64,000 bases of DNA from Flavobacterium tyrosinilyticum (GTDB taxonomy: Bacteria; Bacteroidota; Bacteroidia; Flavobacteriales; Flavobacteriaceae): contig NZ_JAMOKG010000003.1 in assembly GCF_023656565.1 (NCBI RefSeq), forward strand, positions 620,001 to 684,000, given 5' to 3'. Numbering within the stretch: position 1 is the first letter of the stretch; the number at the start of each line of letters is the position of its first letter. Under the pieces are notes generated by a model that ran no database searches, was not told where the DNA came from, and saw nothing but the letters and a program-made list of their open reading frames with translations. The translations under genes were made by a program, and so were the position numbers. Below are positions 18,200 to 28,250 of this stretch, in pieces.

Positions 18200-21031
18200 A
18201 TGTTAGATAAAGACAATACTATTGAAGTTCTTGGTGCAAGAGTTCACAATCTAAAAAATATCGATATATCTATTCCGCGTGAAAAACTGGTTGTAATTAC
18301 CGGTTTATCAGGTTCGGGAAAATCTTCTTTGGCTTTTGATACGATTTATGCCGAAGGACAGCGTCGTTACGTAGAAACGTTTTCTGCCTACGCTAGGCAA
18401 TTTCTTGGCGGATTAGAACGTCCAGACGTTGATAAAATTGACGGACTTTCACCTGTAATCGCGATTGAACAAAAAACAACTAGTAAAAGTCCGCGTTCTA
18501 CAGTTGGGACTATTACTGAAATTTACGATTTCTTAAGGCTTTTATACGCGCGTGGCGCAGATGCCTACAGTTATAACACTGGCGAAAAAATGGTTTCGTA
18601 TTCTGATGAGCAGATTAAAGATCTGATTATTCAGGATTATAATGGAAAACGCATCAATATTCTTGCTCCAGTTATTAAAGCCAGAAAAGGTCATTATGCG
18701 GAACTTTTCCAACAAATTACCAAACAAGGATTCTTGAAAGTTCGTGTAAACGGAGAAGTTCAAGATCTGGTTGCGGGAATGAAATTGGATCGTTACAAAA
18801 CACACGATATTGAGATTGTTGTAGATAGAATGGTGATTGAAGATAATCCAGATACACAAAAAAGATTATCTGAAAGTATCAATACTGCGATGCATCACGG
18901 TGAAGATGTATTGATGATTTTAGATCAAGATTCTAATGAAGTACGTTATTTCAGTAGAAATTTAATGTGTCCTTCAACAGGAATATCGTATCAGAATCCA
19001 GAACCAAATTTATTTTCGTTCAACTCCCCAAAAGGAGCTTGTCCGCATTGCAACGGATTGGGAACGGTACACGAAATCAATGTTAAGAAAATTATTCCAA
19101 ATCCAAAATTATCTATAAAAGCGGGTGGTTTTGCTCCGCTCGGCGAATACAAATCTTCATGGATTTTCAAACAATTGGAAACCATTGGAGAAAAATTCGG
19201 ATTTAAAATTACCGATGCAATAGAGAAAATTCCTGAAGAAGCGATGCAAATGATTTTGTATGGCGGAAAAGATAAATTTTCTATCAATTCTAAGGATCTT
19301 GGCGTAACAAGAGAATATAAAATTGACTTTGAAGGAATTTCTAATTTCATCAAAAATCAATATGACGAAAGCGCCACAACCAGCATAAAACGTTGGGCAA
19401 AAGATTTTATGGACGAAATTAACTGTCCTGTTTGCGATGGCTCACGTCTTAAAAAAGAAGCTCTGTTTTTTAGAGTAAATGAAAAAAATATCACCGAATT
19501 GTGTGATATGGATATTTCAGATTTAACAGCTTGGTTTCAAGATTTAAATAGCCATTTGACAGATAAACAGCTTTTGATTGCATCTGAAGTTGTAAAAGAA
19601 ATCAAAGACCGTTTGAACTTTTTAATGAATGTTGGTTTGAATTATTTGGCTTTAAGCCGAAGTTCAAAATCGCTTTCTGGTGGTGAAGCACAACGTATTC
19701 GTCTGGCAACACAAATTGGTTCTCAGCTGGTTGGAGTTCTTTATATTTTAGATGAACCGAGTATTGGTTTACACCAAAGAGATAACGAAAAATTGATTCA
19801 TTCTTTGGAACAATTGCGTGATATCGGAAACTCGGTTATTGTTGTTGAACATGACAAGGACATGATTGAAACGGCGGATTATGTAATTGATATTGGACCA
19901 AAAGCGGGTAAATATGGAGGAGAAATCATCAGTATTGGAACTCCAAAAGAAACTTTAGCTTCGGATACTATTACCGCTCAATATTTGAATGGTAAAATGA
20001 AATTTGAAATTCCGAAGAAAAGAAGAAAAGGGAATGGCAAATTCTTGAAACTAACTGGAGCAACAGGAAACAATCTTAAAAACGTTTCGATAGAAATTCC
20101 GTTAGGGCAATTAACTTGCGTTACAGGAGTTTCAGGAAGCGGTAAATCGACTTTAATTAATGAAACGTTGTATCCAATTTTAAACGCGTATTATTTTAAT
20201 GGCGTAAAAAAACCACAACCTTACAAAAAGATTGAAGGTCTGGAACATATTGATAAAGTAATTGATATTGACCAAAGTCCGATTGGAAGAACACCACGTT
20301 CGAATCCGGCTACCTATACAGAGGTTTTCACTGAAATCAGAAACCTGTTTACGATGACTTCTGAGAGTATGATTCGTGGTTACAAAGCAGGACGTTTTAG
20401 TTTTAACGTAAAAGGTGGACGTTGCGAAACCTGCGAAGGTTCTGGTGTAAGAACAATCGAAATGAACTTTTTACCAGACGTTTACGTAGAATGCGAAACG
20501 TGTCAGGGAAAACGTTTCAATAGAGAAACTTTAGAAATCAGATATAAAGGAAAATCTATTTCGGATGTTTTGGATATGACGGTTGATGAAGCTGTTCCAT
20601 TCTTTGAAAATATTCCCAAGATTTACAGAAAAATCAAAACCATTCAGGATGTTGGTTTAGGTTATATTACACTTGGTCAACAAAGTACAACGCTTTCGGG
20701 TGGTGAAGCGCAACGTATTAAATTGGCGGGAGAATTGTCTAAAAAAGATACTGGAAATACATTTTATATTCTAGATGAACCAACAACAGGTTTACACTTT
20801 GAAGATATTCGTGTTTTGATGGAAGTAATCAATAAATTGGTTGATAAAGGAAATACCATTCTTGTGATCGAACATAATATGGACGTTATCAAACTTGCCG
20901 ATTATATTATTGATATTGGCCCTGAAGGCGGAAAAGGCGGTGGACAATTGGTTGCCAAAGGAACCCCAGAAGAAGTGGCTCAGAATAAAAAGAGTTATAC
21001 GGCTAAGTTTTTGAAGAAAGAATTGGAGTAA
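18200..21031 (+). CDS. uvrA: Excinuclease ABC subunit A
   Basis: This 943-residue protein is a full-length UvrA, the damage-sensing ATPase of nucleotide excision repair. It has two ABC modules: Walker A GLSGSGKSS and GVSGSGKST, and two signature motifs, LSGGEAQRIRLATQIGS and LSGGEAQRIKLAGELS. Both zinc modules are intact (CPHCNGLG with CPVCDGS; CETCEGSG with CETCQGKRF). The ATG at 18200 (MLDKDNTIEVLGAR) is chosen over an upstream TTG. UvrB and UvrC are not in the window. Confidence 0.97.
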   Translation: MLDKDNTIEVLGARVHNLKNIDISIPREKLVVITGLSGSGKSSLAFDTIYAEGQRRYVETFSAYARQFLGGLERPDVDKIDGLSPVIAIEQKTTSKSPRSTVGTITEIYDFLRLLYARGADAYSYNTGEKMVSYSDEQIKDLIIQDYNGKRINILAPVIKARKGHYAELFQQITKQGFLKVRVNGEVQDLVAGMKLDRYKTHDIEIVVDRMVIEDNPDTQKRLSESINTAMHHGEDVLMILDQDSNEVRYFSRNLMCPSTGISYQNPEPNLFSFNSPKGACPHCNGLGTVHEINVKKIIPNPKLSIKAGGFAPLGEYKSSWIFKQLETIGEKFGFKITDAIEKIPEEAMQMILYGGKDKFSINSKDLGVTREYKIDFEGISNFIKNQYDESATTSIKRWAKDFMDEINCPVCDGSRLKKEALFFRVNEKNITELCDMDISDLTAWFQDLNSHLTDKQLLIASEVVKEIKDRLNFLMNVGLNYLALSRSSKSLSGGEAQRIRLATQIGSQLVGVLYILDEPSIGLHQRDNEKLIHSLEQLRDIGNSVIVVEHDKDMIETADYVIDIGPKAGKYGGEIISIGTPKETLASDTITAQYLNGKMKFEIPKKRRKGNGKFLKLTGATGNNLKNVSIEIPLGQLTCVTGVSGSGKSTLINETLYPILNAYYFNGVKKPQPYKKIEGLEHIDKVIDIDQSPIGRTPRSNPATYTEVFTEIRNLFTMTSESMIRGYKAGRFSFNVKGGRCETCEGSGVRTIEMNFLPDVYVECETCQGKRFNRETLEIRYKGKSISDVLDMTVDEAVPFFENIPKIYRKIKTIQDVGLGYITLGQQSTTLSGGEAQRIKLAGELSKKDTGNTFYILDEPTTGLHFEDIRVLMEVINKLVDKGNTILVIEHNMDVIKLADYIIDIGPEGGKGGGQLVAKGTPEEVAQNKKSYTAKFLKKELE

Positions 21032-21113
21032 GATTGATCTTTGTAAATATTTAAAACCAAGTGCATGTGGAATTTTGTTTTTTTTTTAAACAAAACAACC
21101 ACAATCTTTGTCT

Positions 21114-21203
21114 TTTCGACGAAGGAGAAATCTCCACAAGTAACTCCGCAACGAAAACCCAATCTTTGTCGAGCTTCTCGCGGAGATTTCTCCTTCGTCG
21201 AAA
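21114..21203. repeat. Dispersed repeat, copy 1: 22-bp perfect inverted repeat
   Basis: TTTCGACGAAGGAGAAATCTCC at 21114-21135 (quoted arm shortened in use: TTTCGACGAAGGAGAAAT) recurs exactly in inverse form at 21182-21203, enclosing 46 bases. A second copy with an insertion lies at 28091-28218. Short open frames across it on both strands are artefacts of the repeat. This is a mobile-looking intergenic element without coding capacity. Confidence 0.85.
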
Positions 21204-21504
21204 TGACAAAAATGCGCAAACCAACTTTCTAATTTACCTTTTATCAAAACTTTATACGCATTTACCTTTAAAAATTGATAAAGATTTAGATCTAAAAAAT
21301 TTACTGATTTTACATTCACCAAATACCTGATAATGAATCAAAAAACTGAATTTGATTATTATCGCAACATTACTTTTGGATTATAATTCCCGCTTTTTGT
21401 AACAATTCTAGAAAAAAGCGTTAATTTAGTGTCCGCTTTTTCTGAAAAACTCAAGCTTTTTAAGGAAAAATATGTTTCGATTAAACCAAATGTTTATTTG
21501 AAAC

Positions 21505-21600
21505 CAACTGCCCTAGCCCTGATGGGAGCGGCATCCTTTTGTGCTGGGGTTCAGCACAAAAGATATAGCGGACAGCAGGAAATAGCTCCTAACTCCGAAT
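21505..21600 (+). ncRNA. Structured RNA candidate, resembling the Flavo-1 motif
   Basis: Within a 630-bp gene-free region this stretch is much richer in G+C than its surroundings and contains a perfect 11-bp hairpin: CTTTTGTGCTG at 21536-21546 pairs with CAGCACAAAAG at 21552-21562. The flanks read ACTGCCCTAGCCCTGATGGG and GATATAGCGGACAGCAGGAA. From memory this combination recurs in flavobacterial intergenic regions and looks like the Flavo-1 RNA family found by comparative genomics; the family name is my recollection and unverified. It ends about 65 bases before the LOG-family gene on the same strand, so it could be its leader or a separate small RNA. The rest of the gap 21204-21504 and 21601-21663 shows nothing. 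Confidence 0.6.
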
Positions 21601-21663
21601 ATGCTTAGGATGACAATTACAGGGAAAAAAACATAGATAAAATAATAAATTAAAATACCTAAA

Positions 21664-22392
21664 ATGAGATTAGAAGATTTTGATAATGATGAAGATAAAG
21701 TAATTCAGGATCGTTTGAAACAAAGAACGTGGAATGAAATTAAAACCAATGACAGCTGGGCAATTTTTAAGATTATGTCTGAGTTTGTAAATGGTTACGA
21801 GGCAATGGGGCGTATTGGTCCTTGTGTTTCTATTTTTGGATCGGCAAGAACAAAACCAGAGGATAAGTACTATGAATTGGCTGAAAAAATCGCTTATAAA
21901 ATCAGTAAAGCAGGTTACGGTGTGATTACAGGAGGTGGTCCCGGAATTATGGAAGCTGGAAATAAAGGCGCGCATTTGGGCGGAGGAATTTCGGTTGGTT
22001 TAAATATCGAGCTTCCGTTTGAGCAGCATTTTAATCCGTATATTGATCATGACAAAAACCTGAATTTCGACTATTTCTTTGTGAGAAAAGTAATGTTCGT
22101 AAAATATTCGCAAGGTTTTGTGGTGATGCCAGGTGGTTTTGGAACTTTAGACGAAATGTTTGAAGCTATCACTTTGATTCAGACTAAGAAAATTGGAAAA
22201 TTCCCGATTATTTTGGTTGGAGTTGAGTTCTGGTCTGGCTTAATAGAATGGGTTAAAACTGTTTTGGTTGAAAAAATGCATACTGTAAGCCCAGAAGATT
22301 TGAATTTATTTAAAATTGTAGACACTGAAGATGAAGTTGTGGAAGCATTGGATAAATTCTACAAAAAGTACGATTTAAGTCCGAATTTCTAA
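21664..22392 (+). CDS. LOG-family (TIGR00730) nucleoside 5'-monophosphate phosphoribohydrolase
   Basis: This 242-residue Rossmann-fold protein has the two family signatures: GGGPGIMEAGNKGA (near 90-103) and PGGFGTLDE (156-164), the latter holding the catalytic residues. Characterised LOG proteins split the N-glycosidic bond of cytokinin riboside monophosphate or AMP. The long N-terminal helix region places it in the larger LOG subgroup. Its natural substrate here is unknown. It is preceded by the RNA candidate and followed by a terminator, so it appears to be a single-gene unit. Confidence 0.88.
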   Translation: MRLEDFDNDEDKVIQDRLKQRTWNEIKTNDSWAIFKIMSEFVNGYEAMGRIGPCVSIFGSARTKPEDKYYELAEKIAYKISKAGYGVITGGGPGIMEAGNKGAHLGGGISVGLNIELPFEQHFNPYIDHDKNLNFDYFFVRKVMFVKYSQGFVVMPGGFGTLDEMFEAITLIQTKKIGKFPIILVGVEFWSGLIEWVKTVLVEKMHTVSPEDLNLFKIVDTEDEVVEALDKFYKKYDLSPNF

Positions 22393-22475
22393 ATTTAATT
22401 TTCATGTGTGAGATCACATTTCGCTGTGAACATCATACTATTTATCGTTAAATTACGTAAATATCATAAAAATTG

Positions 22476-22503
22476 AAAGCTGTTTTTTTAAACAGCTTTT
22501 TTT
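22476..22503 (+). terminator. Intrinsic terminator after the LOG gene
   Basis: AAAGCTGTTT pairs with AAACAGCTTT, followed by a run of T. Confidence 0.8.
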
Positions 22504-22578
22504 ATACTATTTTTACAAAAATCCGAAACCGCAATATGTCTGTAATTTAAGTATGTCTGATAATTTTTAAGCCACTAT

Positions 22579-25407
22579 TTGAAAGCACTTTATAAAATTA
22601 TTTGCCTCGTTTTAGCTTTATCATTTTCGATAAAACTAACTGCACAACATCAATCTAAGATGGAAGTGGCGGTAAATCTCGAACTTAAAACACTAAACAT
22701 AAAACAGGATCTTACGTATCATAATACTACAAATGATACTTTGGCTTCAATTGTTTTGAATGATTGGAATAACGCTTTTGCTGATAAAAACACGCCTCTA
22801 GCAAAACGTTTTTCTGATGAATTTTACAGAGGTTTTCATTTGGCAAAGGCTGCCGACAGAGGAAAAACTACAATTATTAACCTGACAGAAACTAATTTTT
22901 CGGCTCTGGAATGGGAAAGAAGCACTCAGGAACCTGACTATATTATGGTCAAACTGAATCGCAAACTGCTTCCTAACGAAAAAATCGTTTTACATCTCAA
23001 TTATATTGTAAAAATACCAAACGATAAATTCACGCATTTTGGTTTTGATCAAAATGGCGGCATGGCTCTTAAAAACTGGTTTATAAGTCCTGCCCGTTTT
23101 GAAAATGGTCTTTTTGTAAAGTATAACAATTTCAATCTAGATGATATTGCAAATGCAGTGAGTGATTATGAAGTTGAAATTAAAATCCCGAACTCACACT
23201 CCATTACTACCGATTTAAATTCGATTTCTAAAGACACGAGCAATCAGAGCTACACTATTTATTCTTTTTCTGGCAGAAACAGAACCGATTTCAGCCTTTA
23301 TATCGAAAAACAAAATAGTTTTAGAACTTATGATAATGGTTCTCTACTGGTTGAAACCAATTTAAAAAATAAAAAAATAGACGAAATTCAGAAAGCGATT
23401 ATCATTAATCGAGTGGTTTCTTATGCTGAAAAGTTTATTGGAAAATATCCGCATGAAAAAATAACCGTTTCTCAGATTGATTATGACCGAAATCCTTTTT
23501 ATGGTTTAAATCAGCTGCCTTCTTTTATCAGTCCATTTCAGGATGACTTTATATTTGAAATTCAGTTTTTAAAGACTTTTCTAAACAATTATCTTAAAAA
23601 TAGTCTTCGCTTAGATCCTCGAAAAGACAATTGGATTTATGACGGAATCCAGATTTATGCCATGATGAAGTACATGGAAGAACATCATAAGGATGAGAAA
23701 ATGTTGGGAAGACTATCCAACATGAAACTCTTTAAAAGCTACAATATCACGAATCTAACTTTTAACGAACAATATAGCTATTACTATATGCTAATGGCTC
23801 GTAAAAACTTGGATCAGCCACTTGGCGACCCAAAAAATACCTTAATAAAATTTAACGAGCAAATTGCCAGTAAATATCGAGCTGGTTTGAGCTTGAGTTA
23901 TTTAGATGACTATCTGAATGATGATATTGTTCCTAAAAGTGTCAAAGAATTTTACAATCTCAACCAATTCGGACAATCGAATCGTTATGACTTTGAGAAA
24001 ATCTTAACCCAAAAAAGCGCAAAAAATATCGATTGGTTCTTTAAAACCATTATCGATTCGCGAGATATTATCGATTATAAATTTTCGAACGTTTCGAGAA
24101 CTGCAGATAGCATTACATTTTCGGTTAAAAATAAAACTGGCATCTACGCTCCTATTCCAATTTACGGAATTAAAAAAAAGGAAGTCGTTTTTAAAGAATG
24201 GATTGAGCCTACTAAAAAAGACTCTGTTTATGAGTTCAGTCGTAAAAATGCAGATAAAATTGTAATTAATTACGATAATGAAGTTCCAGAATACAACCAA
24301 AGAAACAACTGGAAATCGCTAAAACATGTTGCCCTCAACCGACCGGTTAAATTTAATTTTACTAAAGATTTAGAAGATCCAGACTACAATCAGATTTTAT
24401 ACATTCCGACATTAAATTATAATTACTATGATGGTATAACGCCAGGAATTCGTTTTCATAATAAAACCATTTTAGACAAGCCTTTTAATTTTGACATTAA
24501 TCCGGCGTATTCTATAAAAGCAGGTACAGTTTCGGGTTCGTCTGCTTTTTCATGGAATCAAAATTATAGAAACAGTACTTTATATAATGTTCGATATTCT
24601 ATTAGTCAGAATTATTATCATTACGCCCCAGATGCAACTTATTTAAGATTAAATCCGATGGTGCAGTTTCGTATTCGAGAAAAAGATTTTAGAGATAATA
24701 GGAAACAGCTGTTTTTAGCACGTCAGGTTATTGTAAATCGTGAAGCAAGCACCTACATTACAGATAATTCAAAACCAAACTATTCGATCTTTAATGCCCG
24801 TTATTCTAATACGAAAACAGAATTAATTGACCATTTTAGTTTTATGACTGATCTGCAATTTTCTAGCGGTTTCGGAAAAGCTTCTGGAGAAATTGAATAC
24901 AGAAGGCTATTTGAAAATAACAAAAAGTTAAATTTAAGACTATATGTTGGAAGTTTCTTGTACAACACAACAAACTCAGATTATTTTAGTTTTGGCTTAG
25001 ACCGTCCGACAGATTATTTATTTGATTATAATTTATTCGGAAGATCAGAAAGCACAGGCTTTTTTAGCCAGCAGTATGTTATTGCTGAAGGAGGTTTTAA
25101 ATCGCAATTAGAACCAGCATACGCCAATCAATGGATGACCACTTTGAATGCCAGTTATGCCATATGGAACTGGGTTGAGATTTACGGCGACATTGGTTTC
25201 TTAAAAAACAAGCATAAAAGTGAGTTCTTTGCTTACGATTCTGGAGTCCGTTTAAACTTGGTTCCTGACTACTTTGAACTCTATTTTCCTGTTTATTCTA
25301 ATAACGGATGGGAAATATCACAGCCTAAATACAATGAAAAAATACGATTTATAATCACTTTTTCGCCAAAAACTTTAGTTACTCTTTTTACCCGAAAATG
25401 GTTTTAA
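22579..25407 (+). CDS. M1-peptidase-like protein fused to an outer-membrane barrel; zinc site lost
   Basis: The frame starts at a TTG, accepted because a signal peptide (KALYKIICLVLALSFSIKLTAQ) begins at once and no ATG lies near. Residues about 25-420 follow the plan of M1 aminopeptidases: YGLNQLP (308-314) stands where GxMEN is expected, and NWIYDGIQIY (351-360) where the WxxEG motif is expected. The zinc motif HExxH reads FEIQF (326-330), so both zinc-binding His residues are missing. The last 350 residues are alternating aromatic strands ending in RKWF, as in outer-membrane barrels. It is probably a non-catalytic surface or periplasmic protein of unknown role. Confidence 0.75.
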   Translation: MKALYKIICLVLALSFSIKLTAQHQSKMEVAVNLELKTLNIKQDLTYHNTTNDTLASIVLNDWNNAFADKNTPLAKRFSDEFYRGFHLAKAADRGKTTIINLTETNFSALEWERSTQEPDYIMVKLNRKLLPNEKIVLHLNYIVKIPNDKFTHFGFDQNGGMALKNWFISPARFENGLFVKYNNFNLDDIANAVSDYEVEIKIPNSHSITTDLNSISKDTSNQSYTIYSFSGRNRTDFSLYIEKQNSFRTYDNGSLLVETNLKNKKIDEIQKAIIINRVVSYAEKFIGKYPHEKITVSQIDYDRNPFYGLNQLPSFISPFQDDFIFEIQFLKTFLNNYLKNSLRLDPRKDNWIYDGIQIYAMMKYMEEHHKDEKMLGRLSNMKLFKSYNITNLTFNEQYSYYYMLMARKNLDQPLGDPKNTLIKFNEQIASKYRAGLSLSYLDDYLNDDIVPKSVKEFYNLNQFGQSNRYDFEKILTQKSAKNIDWFFKTIIDSRDIIDYKFSNVSRTADSITFSVKNKTGIYAPIPIYGIKKKEVVFKEWIEPTKKDSVYEFSRKNADKIVINYDNEVPEYNQRNNWKSLKHVALNRPVKFNFTKDLEDPDYNQILYIPTLNYNYYDGITPGIRFHNKTILDKPFNFDINPAYSIKAGTVSGSSAFSWNQNYRNSTLYNVRYSISQNYYHYAPDATYLRLNPMVQFRIREKDFRDNRKQLFLARQVIVNREASTYITDNSKPNYSIFNARYSNTKTELIDHFSFMTDLQFSSGFGKASGEIEYRRLFENNKKLNLRLYVGSFLYNTTNSDYFSFGLDRPTDYLFDYNLFGRSESTGFFSQQYVIAEGGFKSQLEPAYANQWMTTLNASYAIWNWVEIYGDIGFLKNKHKSEFFAYDSGVRLNLVPDYFELYFPVYSNNGWEISQPKYNEKIRFIITFSPKTLVTLFTRKWF

Positions 25408-25597
25408 TCAAATAAATTTTAAACAAAAACTTGCGAAATTATCAATAAAAATAAATTTCATATAAAAATAACATAAATAAAATACGTAGTTTTTAGATTT
25501 GAATACAAATAATTAAATTATATTTAGTTTAAAGAATTATGATTATTGATTGTTTTTAAGTAATTTCGCGACATAAACAACATGACGCTACAAGATT

Positions 25598-28012
25598 ATG
25601 ATAAAAGAAAAAAGCAATACTACACTGACATTTGAAGACTTCAAAACTGAGGTATTGAATGACTATAGAATTGCGGTAACAAGCCGTGAATGTAGTCTTT
25701 TAGGTCGAAAAGAAGTATTAACAGGAAAAGCTAAATTTGGAATTTTCGGTGACGGAAAAGAAGTTCCGCAGCTGGCAATGGCAAAAGCTTTTAAAAACGG
25801 AGATTTCCGTTCTGGATACTATCGCGATCAAACTTTTATGATGGCTATTGGTGAATTGAATGCCAAACAGTTTTTTGCCGGTTTATACGGTCATACTGAT
25901 TTAGCTTTTGATCCTATGTCTGCCGGAAGACAAATGGGCGGACACTTTGTAACGCACAGTTTAAACGAAGATGGTTCTTGGAAAGACTTAACCAAACAAA
26001 AAAATTCAAGTTCAGATATATCTCCAACAGCAGGACAAATGCCAAGATTACTTGGTTTGGCACAAGCTTCAAAAATTTACAGAGAGGTTGATGGAATAAC
26101 CATTAAAGATAAGTTTTCTGTTAACGGAAACGAAGTAGCTTGGGGAACTATTGGTAACGCAAGTACCTCTGAAGGTTTGTTTTTTGAAACTATAAACGCT
26201 GCTGGAGTGCTACAAGTTCCAATGGTAATGAGTGTTTGGGATGATGAATACGGGATTTCTGTTCATGCTAAACATCAGACTACTAAAGAGAATATTTCTG
26301 AAATTTTAAAAGGATATCAGCGTGATGAAGATTCTAAAGGTTATGAAATCTTTAGAGTGAAAGGCTGGGATTATGCCGAATTGGTTTCTACTTATGAAAG
26401 AGCCGGAGCAATTGCGCGTGAAGAACATATACCAGTTTTAATTCACGTAAACGAATTAACACAGCCGCAAGGTCACTCTACTTCTGGTTCTCACGAACGT
26501 TACAAAAATGCAGAAAGACTAGCTTGGGAAAGAGATTTTGACTGTATTCGTCAAATGCGTCTATGGATGATTGCCATTAATATTGCCTCTCCAGAAGAAT
26601 TGGCAGAAATTGATTTCGAATTGAAGAAAGAAGTCTTAGAAGCTAAAAAAGAAGCTTGGAACAACTTTATTAATCCAATTATCGAGGATCAAAAAAACCT
26701 TCTTACTTTATTAGAACAAATTGCTGATGCAAGCATTAACCATAAAGATAGAATCAAGAAATTAATTTCTGAATTAAGTGCGATCAAAGCGCCTTTAAAG
26801 AAAGAATTATTGGTTTATGCTAGAAAGATTCTTCGTTTTATCGAAGTTCCAAACAGCAAAGTTCTTTTATCAAATTGGATTACAGATTTCATAGCAGAAA
26901 CTCAGGAAAAATTTAGCAGTAATTTACATTCTGAATCTTCTAAAAATGTATTTTCAGTACAGGAAGTTCTTCCTAAATATGCAGAAAATGCAAAACCAGA
27001 TTTAGACGGAAGAATGATTCTTCGTGATAACTTTGATGCTTTATTTGCTAAATATCCTGAAACTTTAATTTTCGGTGAAGATGTTGGAAACATCGGAGAC
27101 GTAAATCAAGGTCTGGAAGGGATGCAGGAAAAATACGGAGAACTTCGTGTTGCCGATGTCGGAATTCGTGAAGCGACTATTATTGGTCAGGGAATCGGAA
27201 TGGCATTGAGAGGCTTGCGCCCGATTGCTGAAATTCAGTATTTAGATTATTTGTTGTACGCTATTCAGATCATGAGTGATGATTTAGCTACATTACAATA
27301 TAGAACTGTTGGAAAACAGAAAGCACCATTAATCATTAGAACTCGCGGACACCGTTTGGAAGGAATCTGGCATTCTGGTTCTCCAATGGGAATGATTATC
27401 AACGCTATTCGCGGAATCCATGTTTTGGTTCCGAGAGACATGACACAAGCAGCTGGTTTTTATAACACTTTGTTAGAATGTGATGAACCTGCTTTGGTTA
27501 TTGAATGTTTGAACGGATATCGTTTAAAAGAAAAAACACCGCTGAATTTTGGTGAATTCAAAACGCCAATCGGGGTTGTAGAAACGCTAAGAGAAGGTTC
27601 TGATATTACTTTAGTTTCTTACGGATCAACTTTAAGATTGGTTATGCAAGCGGCTAATGAATTGGCAGAAAAAGGAATTGAGTGTGAAGTTATTGATATT
27701 CAATCTTTACTTCCGTTCGATATTAGCAAAGACATTGTAAAAAGTGTTGCCAAAACAAACCGTCTATTAGTAATTGATGAAGACGTTCCTGGAGGAGCTT
27801 CAGCATTCATTTTACAGCAGATTTTAGAAGAACAAGATGCTTACAAACATTTGGATAGCAAACCACAAACTTTAGCAGCAAAAGCGCACAGACCAGCATA
27901 CGGAACTGACGGCGATTATTTCTCTAAACCTTCTGCAGAAGATATTTACGAGAAAATTTACGATATGATGCACGAAGTTAACCCTTCTAAATTCCCTGCT
28001 TTATATCAGTAA
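25598..28012 (+). CDS. Fused E1 alpha/beta subunits of a 2-oxoacid dehydrogenase
   Basis: This 804-residue protein joins both E1 subunits. Residues about 20-390 are the alpha part, with the thiamine diphosphate region around WGTIGNASTSEGLFFETIN. Residues about 470-804 are the beta part (LIFGEDVGNIGDVNQGLEGM, then GIREATIIGQGIGMALRGL and EIQYLDYL). Such fusions in Bacteroidota are annotated as branched-chain or general 2-oxoacid dehydrogenase E1, which decarboxylates the substrate and acylates the lipoyl group of E2. The E2 and E3 genes are not nearby, so the substrate cannot be settled from context. It is monocistronic. Confidence 0.9.
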   Translation: MIKEKSNTTLTFEDFKTEVLNDYRIAVTSRECSLLGRKEVLTGKAKFGIFGDGKEVPQLAMAKAFKNGDFRSGYYRDQTFMMAIGELNAKQFFAGLYGHTDLAFDPMSAGRQMGGHFVTHSLNEDGSWKDLTKQKNSSSDISPTAGQMPRLLGLAQASKIYREVDGITIKDKFSVNGNEVAWGTIGNASTSEGLFFETINAAGVLQVPMVMSVWDDEYGISVHAKHQTTKENISEILKGYQRDEDSKGYEIFRVKGWDYAELVSTYERAGAIAREEHIPVLIHVNELTQPQGHSTSGSHERYKNAERLAWERDFDCIRQMRLWMIAINIASPEELAEIDFELKKEVLEAKKEAWNNFINPIIEDQKNLLTLLEQIADASINHKDRIKKLISELSAIKAPLKKELLVYARKILRFIEVPNSKVLLSNWITDFIAETQEKFSSNLHSESSKNVFSVQEVLPKYAENAKPDLDGRMILRDNFDALFAKYPETLIFGEDVGNIGDVNQGLEGMQEKYGELRVADVGIREATIIGQGIGMALRGLRPIAEIQYLDYLLYAIQIMSDDLATLQYRTVGKQKAPLIIRTRGHRLEGIWHSGSPMGMIINAIRGIHVLVPRDMTQAAGFYNTLLECDEPALVIECLNGYRLKEKTPLNFGEFKTPIGVVETLREGSDITLVSYGSTLRLVMQAANELAEKGIECEVIDIQSLLPFDISKDIVKSVAKTNRLLVIDEDVPGGASAFILQQILEEQDAYKHLDSKPQTLAAKAHRPAYGTDGDYFSKPSAEDIYEKIYDMMHEVNPSKFPALYQ

Positions 28013-28031
28013 AATAAGAATTTTAGATAAT

Positions 28032-28063
28032 AAAAACGCTCCAAGAATTTGGAGCGTTTTTTT
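28032..28063 (+). terminator. Intrinsic terminator after the E1 gene
   Basis: AAAAACGCTCCAA pairs with TTGGAGCGTTTTT, with T-runs usable on both strands. Confidence 0.85.
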
Positions 28064-28090
28064 GTTTTTACCCAAAGTGTCCAAACAGTT

Positions 28091-28218
28091 TTGTCATTTC
28101 GACGAAGGAGACTCGAGCGATAGCGAACAGGCGAAGCAAATCTCCGTAAGTAGCTTGACAAAAATTGATCAGCATTGTGGAGTTTCTCGCGGAGATTTCT
28201 CCTCCGTCGAAATGACAA
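28091..28218. repeat. Dispersed repeat, copy 2, with an internal insertion
   Basis: The arms 28091-28111 and 28198-28218 (TTGTCATTTCGACGAAGGAG and its inverse) match with one difference and belong to the same family as 21114-21203. Compared with that copy, about 28 bases (CTCGAGCGATAGCGAACAGG and on) are inserted inside the left arm. The same inserted word occurs alone, inverted, near 49641. Confidence 0.8.
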
Positions 28219-28250
28219 GATTGTGAATAATGCGTAATACCAATTATATT

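Noticed and set aside
21061..21330. Open frames on both strands after uvrA
   Set aside because: They run through an inverted repeat that codes similar peptides on both strands (DEGEIS), the mark of a repeat artefact.
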